Positions 1 to 7,331 of a stretch of 64,000 nt of DNA are shown here, piece after piece; positions within the stretch are counted from its first letter, which is position 1, and every line of letters begins with the position of its first letter. The DNA is taken from the NCBI RefSeq assembly GCF_028435365.1, contig NZ_JAGTJJ010000005.1:310001-374000 (forward strand), in the 5' to 3' direction. The notes below the pieces were generated by a model that did no database searches, was not told where the DNA came from, and saw nothing but the letters and a program-made list of their open reading frames with translations. The stretch comes from Polyangium jinanense. Its GTDB lineage: Bacteria > Myxococcota > Polyangia > Polyangiales > Polyangiaceae. The position numbers were made by a program, and so were the translations under genes.

Positions 1-425
1 TGGAGCCGGGCGCGATGTCGAGTGGCAACAATAGCTTCCAGGGCCGTTACGTCATTCTCCACCCGTGGGAAGGGCCCATCGAATGCAAGGAGCCCCGGCG
101 CGGAATCTGGGGCGGGCCGGTCAAACAGATTGCCGGCGCGGGCACGACCCAGGTCGCCACGAATACTGCGTTCGCCCCGCGCGACGTCGAGCTCGCGTCG
201 TTCCTCGATTCTTCGGCCGGCGTGCTCGAATCCCAGGAAGCCAAGCTCCCGAGTGGTCCCGTCACGGAAACGCCTTTGCCGACGTTGCCCTCGAAGGGCG
301 GCTGCGCGAGCTGCACGACGGCGAGCTCGCGGGATGGGCTCGAAGCGGTGCTCGGAGCCGTCGCGGCTGCGGTGGCGATCGTGCTGCGGCGCGGCTCCAC
401 GCGCGCGAAGCGCGGCGCGGTCTGA
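1..425 (+). CDS. C-terminal end of a DUF2330-like, MYXO-CTERM-sorted surface protein (5' truncated)
   Basis: The frame is open from the window edge to a stop at 425, so the N-terminus lies outside. The visible 141 codons contain RYVILHPWEGPI followed by RRGIWGGP, which resembles the C-terminal region of DUF2330 proteins that I recall from myxobacteria. The tail has GGCASC, then a hydrophobic alanine/valine helix, then an Arg/Lys-rich end (RRGSTRAKR). That is the layout of a MYXO-CTERM sorting signal, which implies export and surface anchoring. The family call rests on memory of the motif and is moderate; the sorting tail is seen directly. It converges on the receiver-domain gene that ends at 426. 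Confidence 0.6.
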   Translation, partial: EPGAMSSGNNSFQGRYVILHPWEGPIECKEPRRGIWGGPVKQIAGAGTTQVATNTAFAPRDVELASFLDSSAGVLESQEAKLPSGPVTETPLPTLPSKGGCASCTTASSRDGLEAVLGAVAAAVAIVLRRGSTRAKRGAV

Positions 426-896
426 TCACCCTACCTGGATGGCGGGGCGCTTCTGGAGCGCCGCGCGCAGCTCGGCGACGAACGCCGCGTCGCCGACGTC
501 CTTCGGCACCGCCCCATAGGCACCGAGGAATTGCGCCATCCGGACAAGCACGTTCGCTTCCATGTTGCTGCAAAGCAGGACGCGCACCTCGCCGAGGCCG
601 TTCGAGTCGCGGATCATGCGAATCACGATCGAGCCATCGAGCTTCGGCATGTTCACGTCGAGCAGCACGAGGTCGCAACGCATGTCGCGTATGGCCTGAA
701 GGACGCCCAAAGGCCCGTGGTGAAATCGGGCCTCGAAGCCCATATCCGCGAGCCTCTGCACGGCGCTCTCCCCGAACCGCGGGTCGTCATCGATGACGAG
801 GATCCGCGTACGTCTCGCGCGAACGCCCGGAAAACCGTTCGGCGTGAGGCTGCGTGATTGTCGTTTGGTGTCATTCATGGGATCCGGGGCGCTCAT
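426..896 (-). CDS. Stand-alone response-regulator receiver domain
   Basis: A CheY-like receiver domain of 156 residues with no output domain. The acidic pocket (VIDDDPRF), the phospho-acceptor Asp (LLDVNMPK), the switch Ser (LLCSN) and the conserved Lys (VPKD) are all present. The first 30 residues or so are a basic, disordered leader. Two ATGs compete, at 896 and 878; neither has a strong ribosome site and 896 is used here. Single-domain receivers usually act by protein-protein contact within phosphorelays. No kinase is adjacent, so the partner is unknown. Its last base abuts the convergent gene ending at 425. Confidence 0.85.
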   Translation of the reverse strand: MSAPDPMNDTKRQSRSLTPNGFPGVRARRTRILVIDDDPRFGESAVQRLADMGFEARFHHGPLGVLQAIRDMRCDLVLLDVNMPKLDGSIVIRMIRDSNGLGEVRVLLCSNMEANVLVRMAQFLGAYGAVPKDVGDAAFVAELRAALQKRPAIQVG

Positions 897-997
897 GCTC
901 CGGACCGGGTTGTAGTCCGGCAGAGGCGGGCCCACCATGAGACCAAGGTCCCAAGGTCCGTGCGTCAACACACACACGCACGGCGAGCCCGATGACG

Positions 998-2008
998 TCA
1001 GGCCGCGATGCCCTCCAGGATGACGACGGAATCCGCGGTCGGAATCACGCGGGCGAGCTTCAAACCGGCGGCACGAAAGAGCGCTTCGAATTCGGCCTCG
1101 GTGCGCTCGCGGCCGGGCACGACCGTCAGCATGCAGAGATCGAGCGCTTTGGTCGGGTGATCCGTATTTCCCGGGGGCATGAGCGCGTCGACGACGAGCA
1201 CGCGCGCTCCCGCGGCCATCGCGCGCCTGCAATGCTTCAGGATAGCCACGCACGTATCGTCCGCCCAGTCGTGCAGGATCCGCTTGAGCACGTAAATATC
1301 CGCACCCTCCGGCACGGACGTGAAGAGGTCGCCGGCGATGCGGTCGACACGCTCGTCGAGCCCCGCCGCCGCGAGACGCCCCGGCTGCCCAACGACCTCG
1401 GGACGATCGTAAAGCACGCCGCGAACCGAGGGGTATATCCGCAGCACCTCGACGAGCAGCCCGCCGAGGCCCCCGCCCACGTCCACCACCCTCGACGCGG
1501 CGCCGAAATCATAGGCCTCGGCGACCGCCCGGTTGTCCGCATCCGAGACGCTCGCCATCGCCTTGTCGAAGACCTCGCCGAGCGGCGGATGCTGGCTCAG
1601 ATATTCAAAAAACGCGACGCCGTGGCGATACTCGAACGCGCACTGACCCGTCTTCACGGTATGAGGGAGATGCAGCGCGGCCTCCATTGTGGGCGGGAGC
1701 GTGCCGAGCTGCACCATGCCTTGCATGGAAAACGGGCCGCCGGTGCGAAGATGCTGGGCGGCCGGCGTGAGGTGGAATCGCCGCTCGGCATCCTCGGCGA
1801 AAATGCCCTTCGACGCGAGCACGCGGAGGACGCGGTAAAGCGACAAGGGATGGGCACTCGCCTCGCTCGCAAGCTCCTCCGCGGTCTTTGGCCCGGTCGC
1901 GAGCCGGTCGGCGATTCCGAGCTGCATGACGGCATTGAGAGCGCCGGCATAAAAGCAACCCCAGGCGAGGTCCATGATGACCCCGACGTGCGAGTGCGTG
2001 GGTTCCAT
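998..2008 (-). CDS. SAM-dependent O-methyltransferase (Methyltransf_2 family)
   Basis: The 336 residues match plant/actinobacterial-type small-molecule O-methyltransferases. Residues about 10-100 form the winged-helix dimerisation domain (TAEELASEA, LYRVLRVLASKG). The catalytic Rossmann domain follows, with the SAM motif VVDVGGGLGG near residue 170 and the metal-independent signature LKRILHDWADD, in which His is the expected catalytic base. The enzyme should methylate a hydroxyl on a phenolic or polyketide-like product. No biosynthetic cluster is visible nearby, so the substrate cannot be inferred. The ATG at 2008 has no clear ribosome site. The gene runs in the same direction as the transporter genes upstream, 140 bp away. 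Confidence 0.88.
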   Translation of the reverse strand: MEPTHSHVGVIMDLAWGCFYAGALNAVMQLGIADRLATGPKTAEELASEASAHPLSLYRVLRVLASKGIFAEDAERRFHLTPAAQHLRTGGPFSMQGMVQLGTLPPTMEAALHLPHTVKTGQCAFEYRHGVAFFEYLSQHPPLGEVFDKAMASVSDADNRAVAEAYDFGAASRVVDVGGGLGGLLVEVLRIYPSVRGVLYDRPEVVGQPGRLAAAGLDERVDRIAGDLFTSVPEGADIYVLKRILHDWADDTCVAILKHCRRAMAAGARVLVVDALMPPGNTDHPTKALDLCMLTVVPGRERTEAEFEALFRAAGLKLARVIPTADSVVILEGIAA

Positions 2009-2148
2009 ACATCAAGCGTATCAAGCGAGCGGCATGCGAGCAAGCTGGCGCACGAAAGCCCGCTTCGAGGAGCCCTCATTTCCATCTTGTATTCATTCCG
2101 CGGACGACGGACCGCCGGAATGCCTGTTTTGGCTCCGGCGAGGCTCGC

Positions 2149-2994
2149 TCAACCCTTCACGGCGCCCGCGGTGAGCCCCGCGATGATACGCCTCTGGAAG
2201 ACGAGCGCGAGCAGGACGAGCGGCGTCGTCACGAGCACGGAAGCGGCCATCATCTGCCCCCAGGGCACCTCGAACGCCGAGCTCGTCGTCGCGGAAAACG
2301 AGAGGATCGCGTACGTCACGGTCCGTTTGTCCGGGGTTTGCGTGAACGAGAGCGCGAACAAGAGCTCGTTCCATGCGGCGATGAAGGAGAGCAATCCCGT
2401 CGTGACCATCCCAGGGGCCGCGAGCGGGAGCATGATTTTCATGAAAAGCTGGAGCGGAGATGCGCCGTCCATGTACGCCGCCTCTTCGATTTCGACGGGC
2501 ACGGCTTCGATGAATCCGGTGAGCACCCAGATGGTGAACGGCAACGTGAAGACGAGATACGTCAGGGTGAGGGCCGGCAGCCGGTTGTAGAGGCCGAGCG
2601 CATTGACGAGCTGGAAGAGCGCGCCAAGGACGGCGATCTGAGGAAACAGGGTCATCGAGAGGACCACGTAGAGCACGAGGCTCCGGCCGCGGAATCGGTA
2701 CCGGCCGAGCGCGAAGGCCGCGAGCGCGCCGATGGCGAGGGAGACGAGCGTCACGGAACTCGCCACGAGGACGCTGTTCAGCGCCGCGTAGAGAAAATCG
2801 TCGTTCGCGAGGACATGACGATAATGTTCGAGCGTGGGGTGCTCGGGCCAGAAACGCGCGGGCGTCGAGAACAGCTCGGCGTTCGTCTTGAACGAGGACA
2901 CGAGCGCCCAGCCGAAGGGAAAAACGAGATACACGACGAGGAGAAGGACGGCCATCCCGAAGATCGCTCGCCGCGCCATGGCCCGGCCCCTCAT
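2149..2994 (-). CDS. Sugar ABC transporter inner-membrane permease, MalG type
   Basis: A carbohydrate ABC importer permease of 281 residues with six predicted membrane helices. The EAA loop that contacts the ATPase is clear (EIEEAAYMDGAS, then LPLAAPG). Its ATG overlaps the stop of the upstream permease by four bases (2991-2994), so the two are translationally coupled. It should pair with that MalF-like subunit to form the channel. The gene order is binding protein, MalF-like, MalG-like, and no ATPase is encoded in the operon. A shared MsmK/MalK-type ATPase elsewhere in the genome would be needed. Confidence 0.92.
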   Translation of the reverse strand: MRGRAMARRAIFGMAVLLLVVYLVFPFGWALVSSFKTNAELFSTPARFWPEHPTLEHYRHVLANDDFLYAALNSVLVASSVTLVSLAIGALAAFALGRYRFRGRSLVLYVVLSMTLFPQIAVLGALFQLVNALGLYNRLPALTLTYLVFTLPFTIWVLTGFIEAVPVEIEEAAYMDGASPLQLFMKIMLPLAAPGMVTTGLLSFIAAWNELLFALSFTQTPDKRTVTYAILSFSATTSSAFEVPWGQMMAASVLVTTPLVLLALVFQRRIIAGLTAGAVKG

Positions 2995-3914
2995 GCCTCC
3001 CTCCGCCGGAAAAGCGCCACGTAGATCACGATGAAAACGGCGATGACCAGGAAAATCGCGGTGGAGACGGCCGAGCCGTATCCCACGTCGGAGATGCTGA
3101 CGAGGATCTCGTGGGCATACGTGGCCAGGGTCTGCATGTCGGGCCGGCTCCCGAACATCACGTAGAAGACGTCGAAGACGCGTAATGCGTCGAGCGTCCG
3201 GAACACGAGCGCGACGAGGAGGGCCGGCCGGAGAAGCGGCAAGGTGATCTGCGTGAAGGCTTGCAGGCGCGTCGCGCCGTCCACGCGTGCGGCCTCGTAA
3301 AGCTCGCGCGGAATGAGCTGCAGGCCGGCGAGCAGGAGCAGCGCGACGAAGGGCGTCGTCTTCCAGACGTCGACGAGCACGGCCGCGGCGAGCGAGGTCC
3401 TCGGGTCCGCGGTGAATGCGATCGGCTCGGAAACGAGCCCCAGGCGATTCACGAGGACGTCATTGAAGACGCCGTACACGTCGTTGTACATCCATTTCCA
3501 CATCTGCGTGGACACGGCCGTGGGGATGGCCCAGGGGACGAGCATGGCCGCGCGCACGGCGGAGCGACCTTTGAAACGTGCGTCGAGGAGCAGCGCGATG
3601 CAGAGGCCGAGGGCGAGCTCCAGCAGCACGGTCATCACGGCGAAGAGCACGGTGAGGAGCAATGCGTCGAGGAAAAACCCGTCGTGGACGAGCTCGGCAT
3701 AATTCGAGAGCCCCACGAACCGCGGGGGCTCCTCGCTGCCGAGGCGGGTGTTCGTGAGACTCAGATACAAAGTGTCGCAAAGCGGGTAGAGCGCCACGAA
3801 GGCCGTCACGATCAGCGCCGGGGACAGAAACGCCCACGCAATCCGGGCGCGCCGCCTCGCGCGGATCCCAGCGATGTCCCCCTGCTTTTCCGCCTCGCCC
3901 GCCGTCGTGCTCAT
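2991..3914 (-). CDS. Sugar ABC transporter inner-membrane permease, MalF type
   Basis: The 307 residues begin with a short charged cytoplasmic segment, then a membrane helix (FLSPALIVTAFVALYPL) and five more helices. The EAA-type loop reads ELYEAARVDGATRLQAF, followed by ITLPLLRPAL. This is the upstream permease of a carbohydrate importer: it lies 10 bp after the binding-protein gene and overlaps the next permease by four bases. Both permeases are of normal length with intact EAA loops, so the transporter looks functional apart from the missing ATPase gene. The substrate is not determined by sequence; a di- or oligosaccharide is typical of the family. Confidence 0.92.
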   Translation of the reverse strand: MSTTAGEAEKQGDIAGIRARRRARIAWAFLSPALIVTAFVALYPLCDTLYLSLTNTRLGSEEPPRFVGLSNYAELVHDGFFLDALLLTVLFAVMTVLLELALGLCIALLLDARFKGRSAVRAAMLVPWAIPTAVSTQMWKWMYNDVYGVFNDVLVNRLGLVSEPIAFTADPRTSLAAAVLVDVWKTTPFVALLLLAGLQLIPRELYEAARVDGATRLQAFTQITLPLLRPALLVALVFRTLDALRVFDVFYVMFGSRPDMQTLATYAHEILVSISDVGYGSAVSTAIFLVIAVFIVIYVALFRRREA

Positions 3915-3924
3915 TCCGTTCCCC

Positions 3925-5274
3925 TCACCGCAGCGAGCGCCGGATACGCCGATCGATCTGCTCCAGCGCCTTCTCAGGCTCCGTCCCGTAAAGCGCCTTG
4001 CTCACGCCTTGATAAAAAGCGATGGAGACCTCGTTGTACCTCGCCCCGGCCTGGTTCGACGGCCTCGCGACGAGCGTCGCACCCCTCACCCGTTCGAGGA
4101 AAGGCAATACCCGGACGACGTCCGGATCGTTTTGCACGGCGGGAATGGTGGGGATGTATCCGCCGACGAGCGCCCGGAAGCGCTGCACCTCGGGCGAGCA
4201 GAGATACCCCACGAACGCGATGGCCGCGTCAGGAAACCGCGTATACTTCGAGATGCCGAGCGTCCACCCGCCCAGGGTCGCGCTGCTTTCGTACCCCGGC
4301 TCGTGCGGGAGCGGCGCGACGTCGAAGAGCCCCTCGATACGCGAGCCCTTCGTATTTCCAGCCGCGTACGCGTACGGCCAGTTGCGCATGAAGGCCGCGT
4401 TTCCTCCTTGAAACACGTTGCGCGCGTCTTCCTCCTCGTATCCCGTCACGCCGATCGGCGAAATCGTCCCGACGAACCGCCGGAAGCGAGCGAGGGCCTG
4501 CGCGGCCCGGGGGTTTTGGACTGTGGGCTCGCGGCCCTCCAGGATCGCGCCGCCACCGTGTGAATGAATCCACTCGAGCGCATTGCAGGTGAGCCCTTCG
4601 TACGCCTTGCCCTGCCAGACGAAACCGGCAAACGCGCGGCTCCGGGCTCGCTCCCCGCTCTGAATCGTCTTCGCGATCGCTTCGAGCTCGTCCCACGTCG
4701 TCGGGGGCGCGCCATATCCGTATTTCTGCAGCAGATCGGTCCGGTAGTACAGCATGCCGAAATCCGTGAAATAGGGCATGGCCACGAGCCGCCCTTGCAC
4801 GGTGTCGTTCTGGATGGCGGCTTCGAGGTGTGTGGCCGCGAGGCCCCCGAGCGCCTGGCCGAGGTCGAGCAAATGCGGGGCGAAGATGCCGGGCCAGACG
4901 ATGTCGAGCGAGAGGACGTCCACGTCGGCGGAGCGCGCCTGGAAGAGGCGTTGATAACTCGCATATGTCTCGGTCGCGTCGCGCGGGCGCAGGACCACAT
5001 CCACGGCAGCGCCCGTGTCCCGGGCGAACCGCTGCGCGAGCGCGCGATCGATCGCGGCGCCGATGCCGACGGACTCGGCGTAAAACACGAGCCGCGCGCC
5101 CGCATGCCGCCCGGCGCCCCGCACGGGCGGCGGCGGCATGCGGACTTCGGGCAGCTCTTCGCCCTCGTCCGTCTCCGCCGACGGGGCGCGGCGACAGCCG
5201 GAGATCAGCGCGGAAAGCGAGAGGCCCGCCGCGGCCGCGAGGAAGGAACGTCGGGTCTGCTCGCCTCCTCCCAT
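3925..5274 (-). CDS. Extracellular sugar-binding lipoprotein of the ABC importer, with a Tat-like signal
   Basis: A family 1 solute-binding protein of about 449 residues. The N-terminus carries a twin-Arg, TRRSFLAAAAGLSLSALISGC-type leader ending in a lipobox Cys, suggesting Tat export and lipid anchoring. The body shows typical binding-protein features: DVDVLSLDIVWPGIF, MPYFTDFGMLYYRTDLL, TWDELEAIAKTIQ and a late AAIAFVGYLCSPEVQ segment. The ATG at 5274 is preferred over a GTG two codons upstream. It is the first gene of the importer operon, 10 bp before the MalF-like permease. Tat export suggests folding before secretion, which is unusual but not rare for these proteins in myxobacteria. Confidence 0.9.
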   Translation of the reverse strand: MGGGEQTRRSFLAAAAGLSLSALISGCRRAPSAETDEGEELPEVRMPPPPVRGAGRHAGARLVFYAESVGIGAAIDRALAQRFARDTGAAVDVVLRPRDATETYASYQRLFQARSADVDVLSLDIVWPGIFAPHLLDLGQALGGLAATHLEAAIQNDTVQGRLVAMPYFTDFGMLYYRTDLLQKYGYGAPPTTWDELEAIAKTIQSGERARSRAFAGFVWQGKAYEGLTCNALEWIHSHGGGAILEGREPTVQNPRAAQALARFRRFVGTISPIGVTGYEEEDARNVFQGGNAAFMRNWPYAYAAGNTKGSRIEGLFDVAPLPHEPGYESSATLGGWTLGISKYTRFPDAAIAFVGYLCSPEVQRFRALVGGYIPTIPAVQNDPDVVRVLPFLERVRGATLVARPSNQAGARYNEVSIAFYQGVSKALYGTEPEKALEQIDRRIRRSLR

Positions 5275-5335
5275 GAACACGACGACATCGTTCCCTGATC
5301 GGGCAGCGTCGTCAAACGTTTTGTCCTCAAACGGA

Positions 5336-6355
5336 TCAGAATTCGTCCGGAACGATCAGCCGCAAGGCGCGGGCGAGGACCTCGATCGAAGCGCGCTCGG
5401 CGCGAGGGAATTCTTCGCCGTCGAGCTGGCAAGGCGGGGGCGCGCCGCCTTCGGCGACGCGGAAGTGGACGTCGATCCGCGAAGCCCTCCGCGTCCCCGG
5501 AGGCGCGGCCGGGGCGACGAGCCCGGCGCGAGCGAGGGGACCGACGGAGAGGCCGAACGTGGCGCGCCGGAGCCAATCGCGCCGGGTGGGAAATGGGAAC
5601 ACCTCGAAGAGGCCGTCGTCGTGGCGTGACGTCGGATCGACCACCCATCCGCCTGCGTAGACGCGCGTCCCTCGAATCAAGAGCTCCGTGAGCCGTGCCT
5701 CGTCGTGAAATCCATCGGAGACGATGTCGGCGACGAAATCGACGTCGGGGCTCGGCGCGGAAACGAGCGTGCGGACCAGGGCACCCGCGTACACGAGCTC
5801 GTCGCGATAAAGTGCGAAGGCTCGGCCGAAACGCCGGACACGATCCCGATCCACGTTGCGCGCCGCAATCACCGCGGCTCCGATGCCAAAACCTACCGAA
5901 TCGAAGAACGTCGCGCGTGCGATCGTCCTGCCGGCGCCGTCCATCGCATGGAGCTTCCCCGCGTCGAGCCGCGTCTCCCGGGCGGCCGCGAGGACACGGA
6001 CGTTCCGCGCGAGAGCCCCCTCCCCCGCGCGCAATCCGAAGCTCCGGCCATGGTTGTTCGCGGTCCCCGCGGGCAGCATTCCAAGCGCGACCGCGTCCCT
6101 TCGCGGGCTCTCGAGCAGCCCTTCGGCGACCTCGCGGAACGTCCCATCTCCGCCCATGGCAATGACGCATCGATAGGGCTCTTCTGCGAGCGCGTCCCGC
6201 ACCGCCTGCACAGTCCGTCCGCTGGGCTCCGTTGGCAAGAGGCGGGCGTGGAGGCCTGCCGCGCGAAGCAGGCGCAATGCGATCTCGATGCGCGCCGCAT
6301 TGCGCCCGCTCTGGGCCAGGGGGTTCGCGACGAGGAGGTGCGTGGGCGCGGTCAT
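5336..6355 (-). CDS. Diacylglycerol/sphingosine-kinase-family lipid kinase
   Basis: A DAGK-catalytic-domain protein of 339 residues, close to the usual length. The nucleotide-binding motif IAMGGDGTFREVAEGL lies near residue 65, followed by LGMLPAGTANNHGRSFG. These match the GGDGT and GT-x-N-D/N signatures of YegS/BmrU/DgkB-type kinases. The C-terminal half is the beta-rich lipid-binding domain (LDGEEFP near the end). It should phosphorylate a membrane lipid with ATP at the inner leaflet. It stands between the sugar importer and the seven-gene envelope operon, all on the minus strand but with gaps of 61 and 73 bp, so co-transcription is not obvious. Confidence 0.9.
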   Translation of the reverse strand: MTAPTHLLVANPLAQSGRNAARIEIALRLLRAAGLHARLLPTEPSGRTVQAVRDALAEEPYRCVIAMGGDGTFREVAEGLLESPRRDAVALGMLPAGTANNHGRSFGLRAGEGALARNVRVLAAARETRLDAGKLHAMDGAGRTIARATFFDSVGFGIGAAVIAARNVDRDRVRRFGRAFALYRDELVYAGALVRTLVSAPSPDVDFVADIVSDGFHDEARLTELLIRGTRVYAGGWVVDPTSRHDDGLFEVFPFPTRRDWLRRATFGLSVGPLARAGLVAPAAPPGTRRASRIDVHFRVAEGGAPPPCQLDGEEFPRAERASIEVLARALRLIVPDEF

Positions 6356-6373
6356 GCGCGGCGAAGTTTACCC

Positions 6374-6391
6374 GAAACGGGCCGTCGTTTC
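6374..6391. promoter_or_regulatory. Inverted repeat upstream of the lipid kinase gene
   Basis: GAAACG, six bases, then CGTTTC: a perfect 6-6-6 dyad within the 73-bp gap between the end of the seven-gene operon and the kinase start at 6355. It could be an operator for the kinase or part of a terminator for the operon. There is no U-tract, so an operator is slightly more likely. Confidence 0.3.
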
Positions 6392-6428
6392 ACGGGCACG
6401 TATCTCCCGCTGGAAGAGTAGATGCCGT

Positions 6429-7331
6429 TCACGGTGGGGCCACGTCGAGGACATACCCTGCGAAATCGGTCCCGCCGCGCCCGTCCCGCAACACGAGCCA
6501 TAAAAACACCCGCGTAGGCTCGTCGGGCGCACGCCATCCGTTCGACACCGTCGTCTCCGTGTCGTCCGTCGCCCGCCCTGTCACGTCGCTCTCGAAGGGC
6601 CCCGCGGTTGCATACCAGGAGACACGCAAGGCTTCGCGTTGATCCACGAGCGCCTGCTTTCTCGGGTCGAAAGCGGGATACACCTCGGCGTCCTCGGCGC
6701 TCCAGCCGACCTCGAATCGCACGTCTGCGCTCGCGGGCAAGGCACCAAGCGACGCGGGCGCGCCATTCACGAACGCGCGCACCGGAAGAAGCTTCGGATT
6801 TCGATTGGGGACGTGGCGCTCGGCGAGCTCCACCGCGACGTCGAGCGGCGCATTTGGTAAGTTGCACGTGATCCGCTCCAGCACGAACGCGGTCCGCTGC
6901 ATGGCTTCCACGCGGACTGGCTGGTAAAACCCGCCCGTTGCGTCCGAGTCCCGCGGGCGGAAATCGCCGGGCGGCGTCTCGGGGCCGAAGAGCGAGCACG
7001 CGTCGGGAGGCGTCGCCGCCGTCACGCTCCCGGATATACCCACGATCGGCCGGACGGTGTCTCCAAGGCACGCGGTGCTGACCGAGCCGTTTTCGGTGAG
7101 TGGCTTTGGCGCCGCGCAAAAAGCCCAGCGCATTGCGGCGTCCTCGGGCTCGCCATCCGGCGTCACCACGAGCGCCTCGTACGTGACGGATTCGCCGGGC
7201 TTCGATTCGGGCGGCTCGCTGCGCACCGCGAGGATCCGCGGGCCTGTCACGAGCGACTCGCGCTCGGTTTCGACGGGAAAGCACCCCGCGAGGACGAGAA
7301 AGATCGTCACCCGCGAAAAAGGGCTCTTCAC
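6429..7331 (-). CDS. Predicted outer lipoprotein, last gene of the seven-gene envelope operon
   Basis: The 300 residues start with a GTG whose GTGA overlaps the TonB-receptor stop by four bases. The leader ends in FLVLAGC, a good lipobox. The body is low in helices and has Ig-like stretches (AVRSEPPESKPGESVTYEALV) and a final RVFLWLVLRDGRGGTDFAGY segment. I do not recognise a named family. Equivalent proteins with a bacterial Ig-like opening often follow TonB receptors and porins in myxobacterial clusters, which suggests a surface-exposed partner of the receptor. The overlap indicates that it is made in proportion to the receptor. Confidence 0.75.
   Translation of the reverse strand: MKSPFSRVTIFLVLAGCFPVETERESLVTGPRILAVRSEPPESKPGESVTYEALVVTPDGEPEDAAMRWAFCAAPKPLTENGSVSTACLGDTVRPIVGISGSVTAATPPDACSLFGPETPPGDFRPRDSDATGGFYQPVRVEAMQRTAFVLERITCNLPNAPLDVAVELAERHVPNRNPKLLPVRAFVNGAPASLGALPASADVRFEVGWSAEDAEVYPAFDPRKQALVDQREALRVSWYATAGPFESDVTGRATDDTETTVSNGWRAPDEPTRVFLWLVLRDGRGGTDFAGYVLDVAPP

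Noticed and set aside
998..2008. Part of a secondary-metabolite cluster
   Set aside because: The O-methyltransferase has no PKS, NRPS or other tailoring genes around it within the window.
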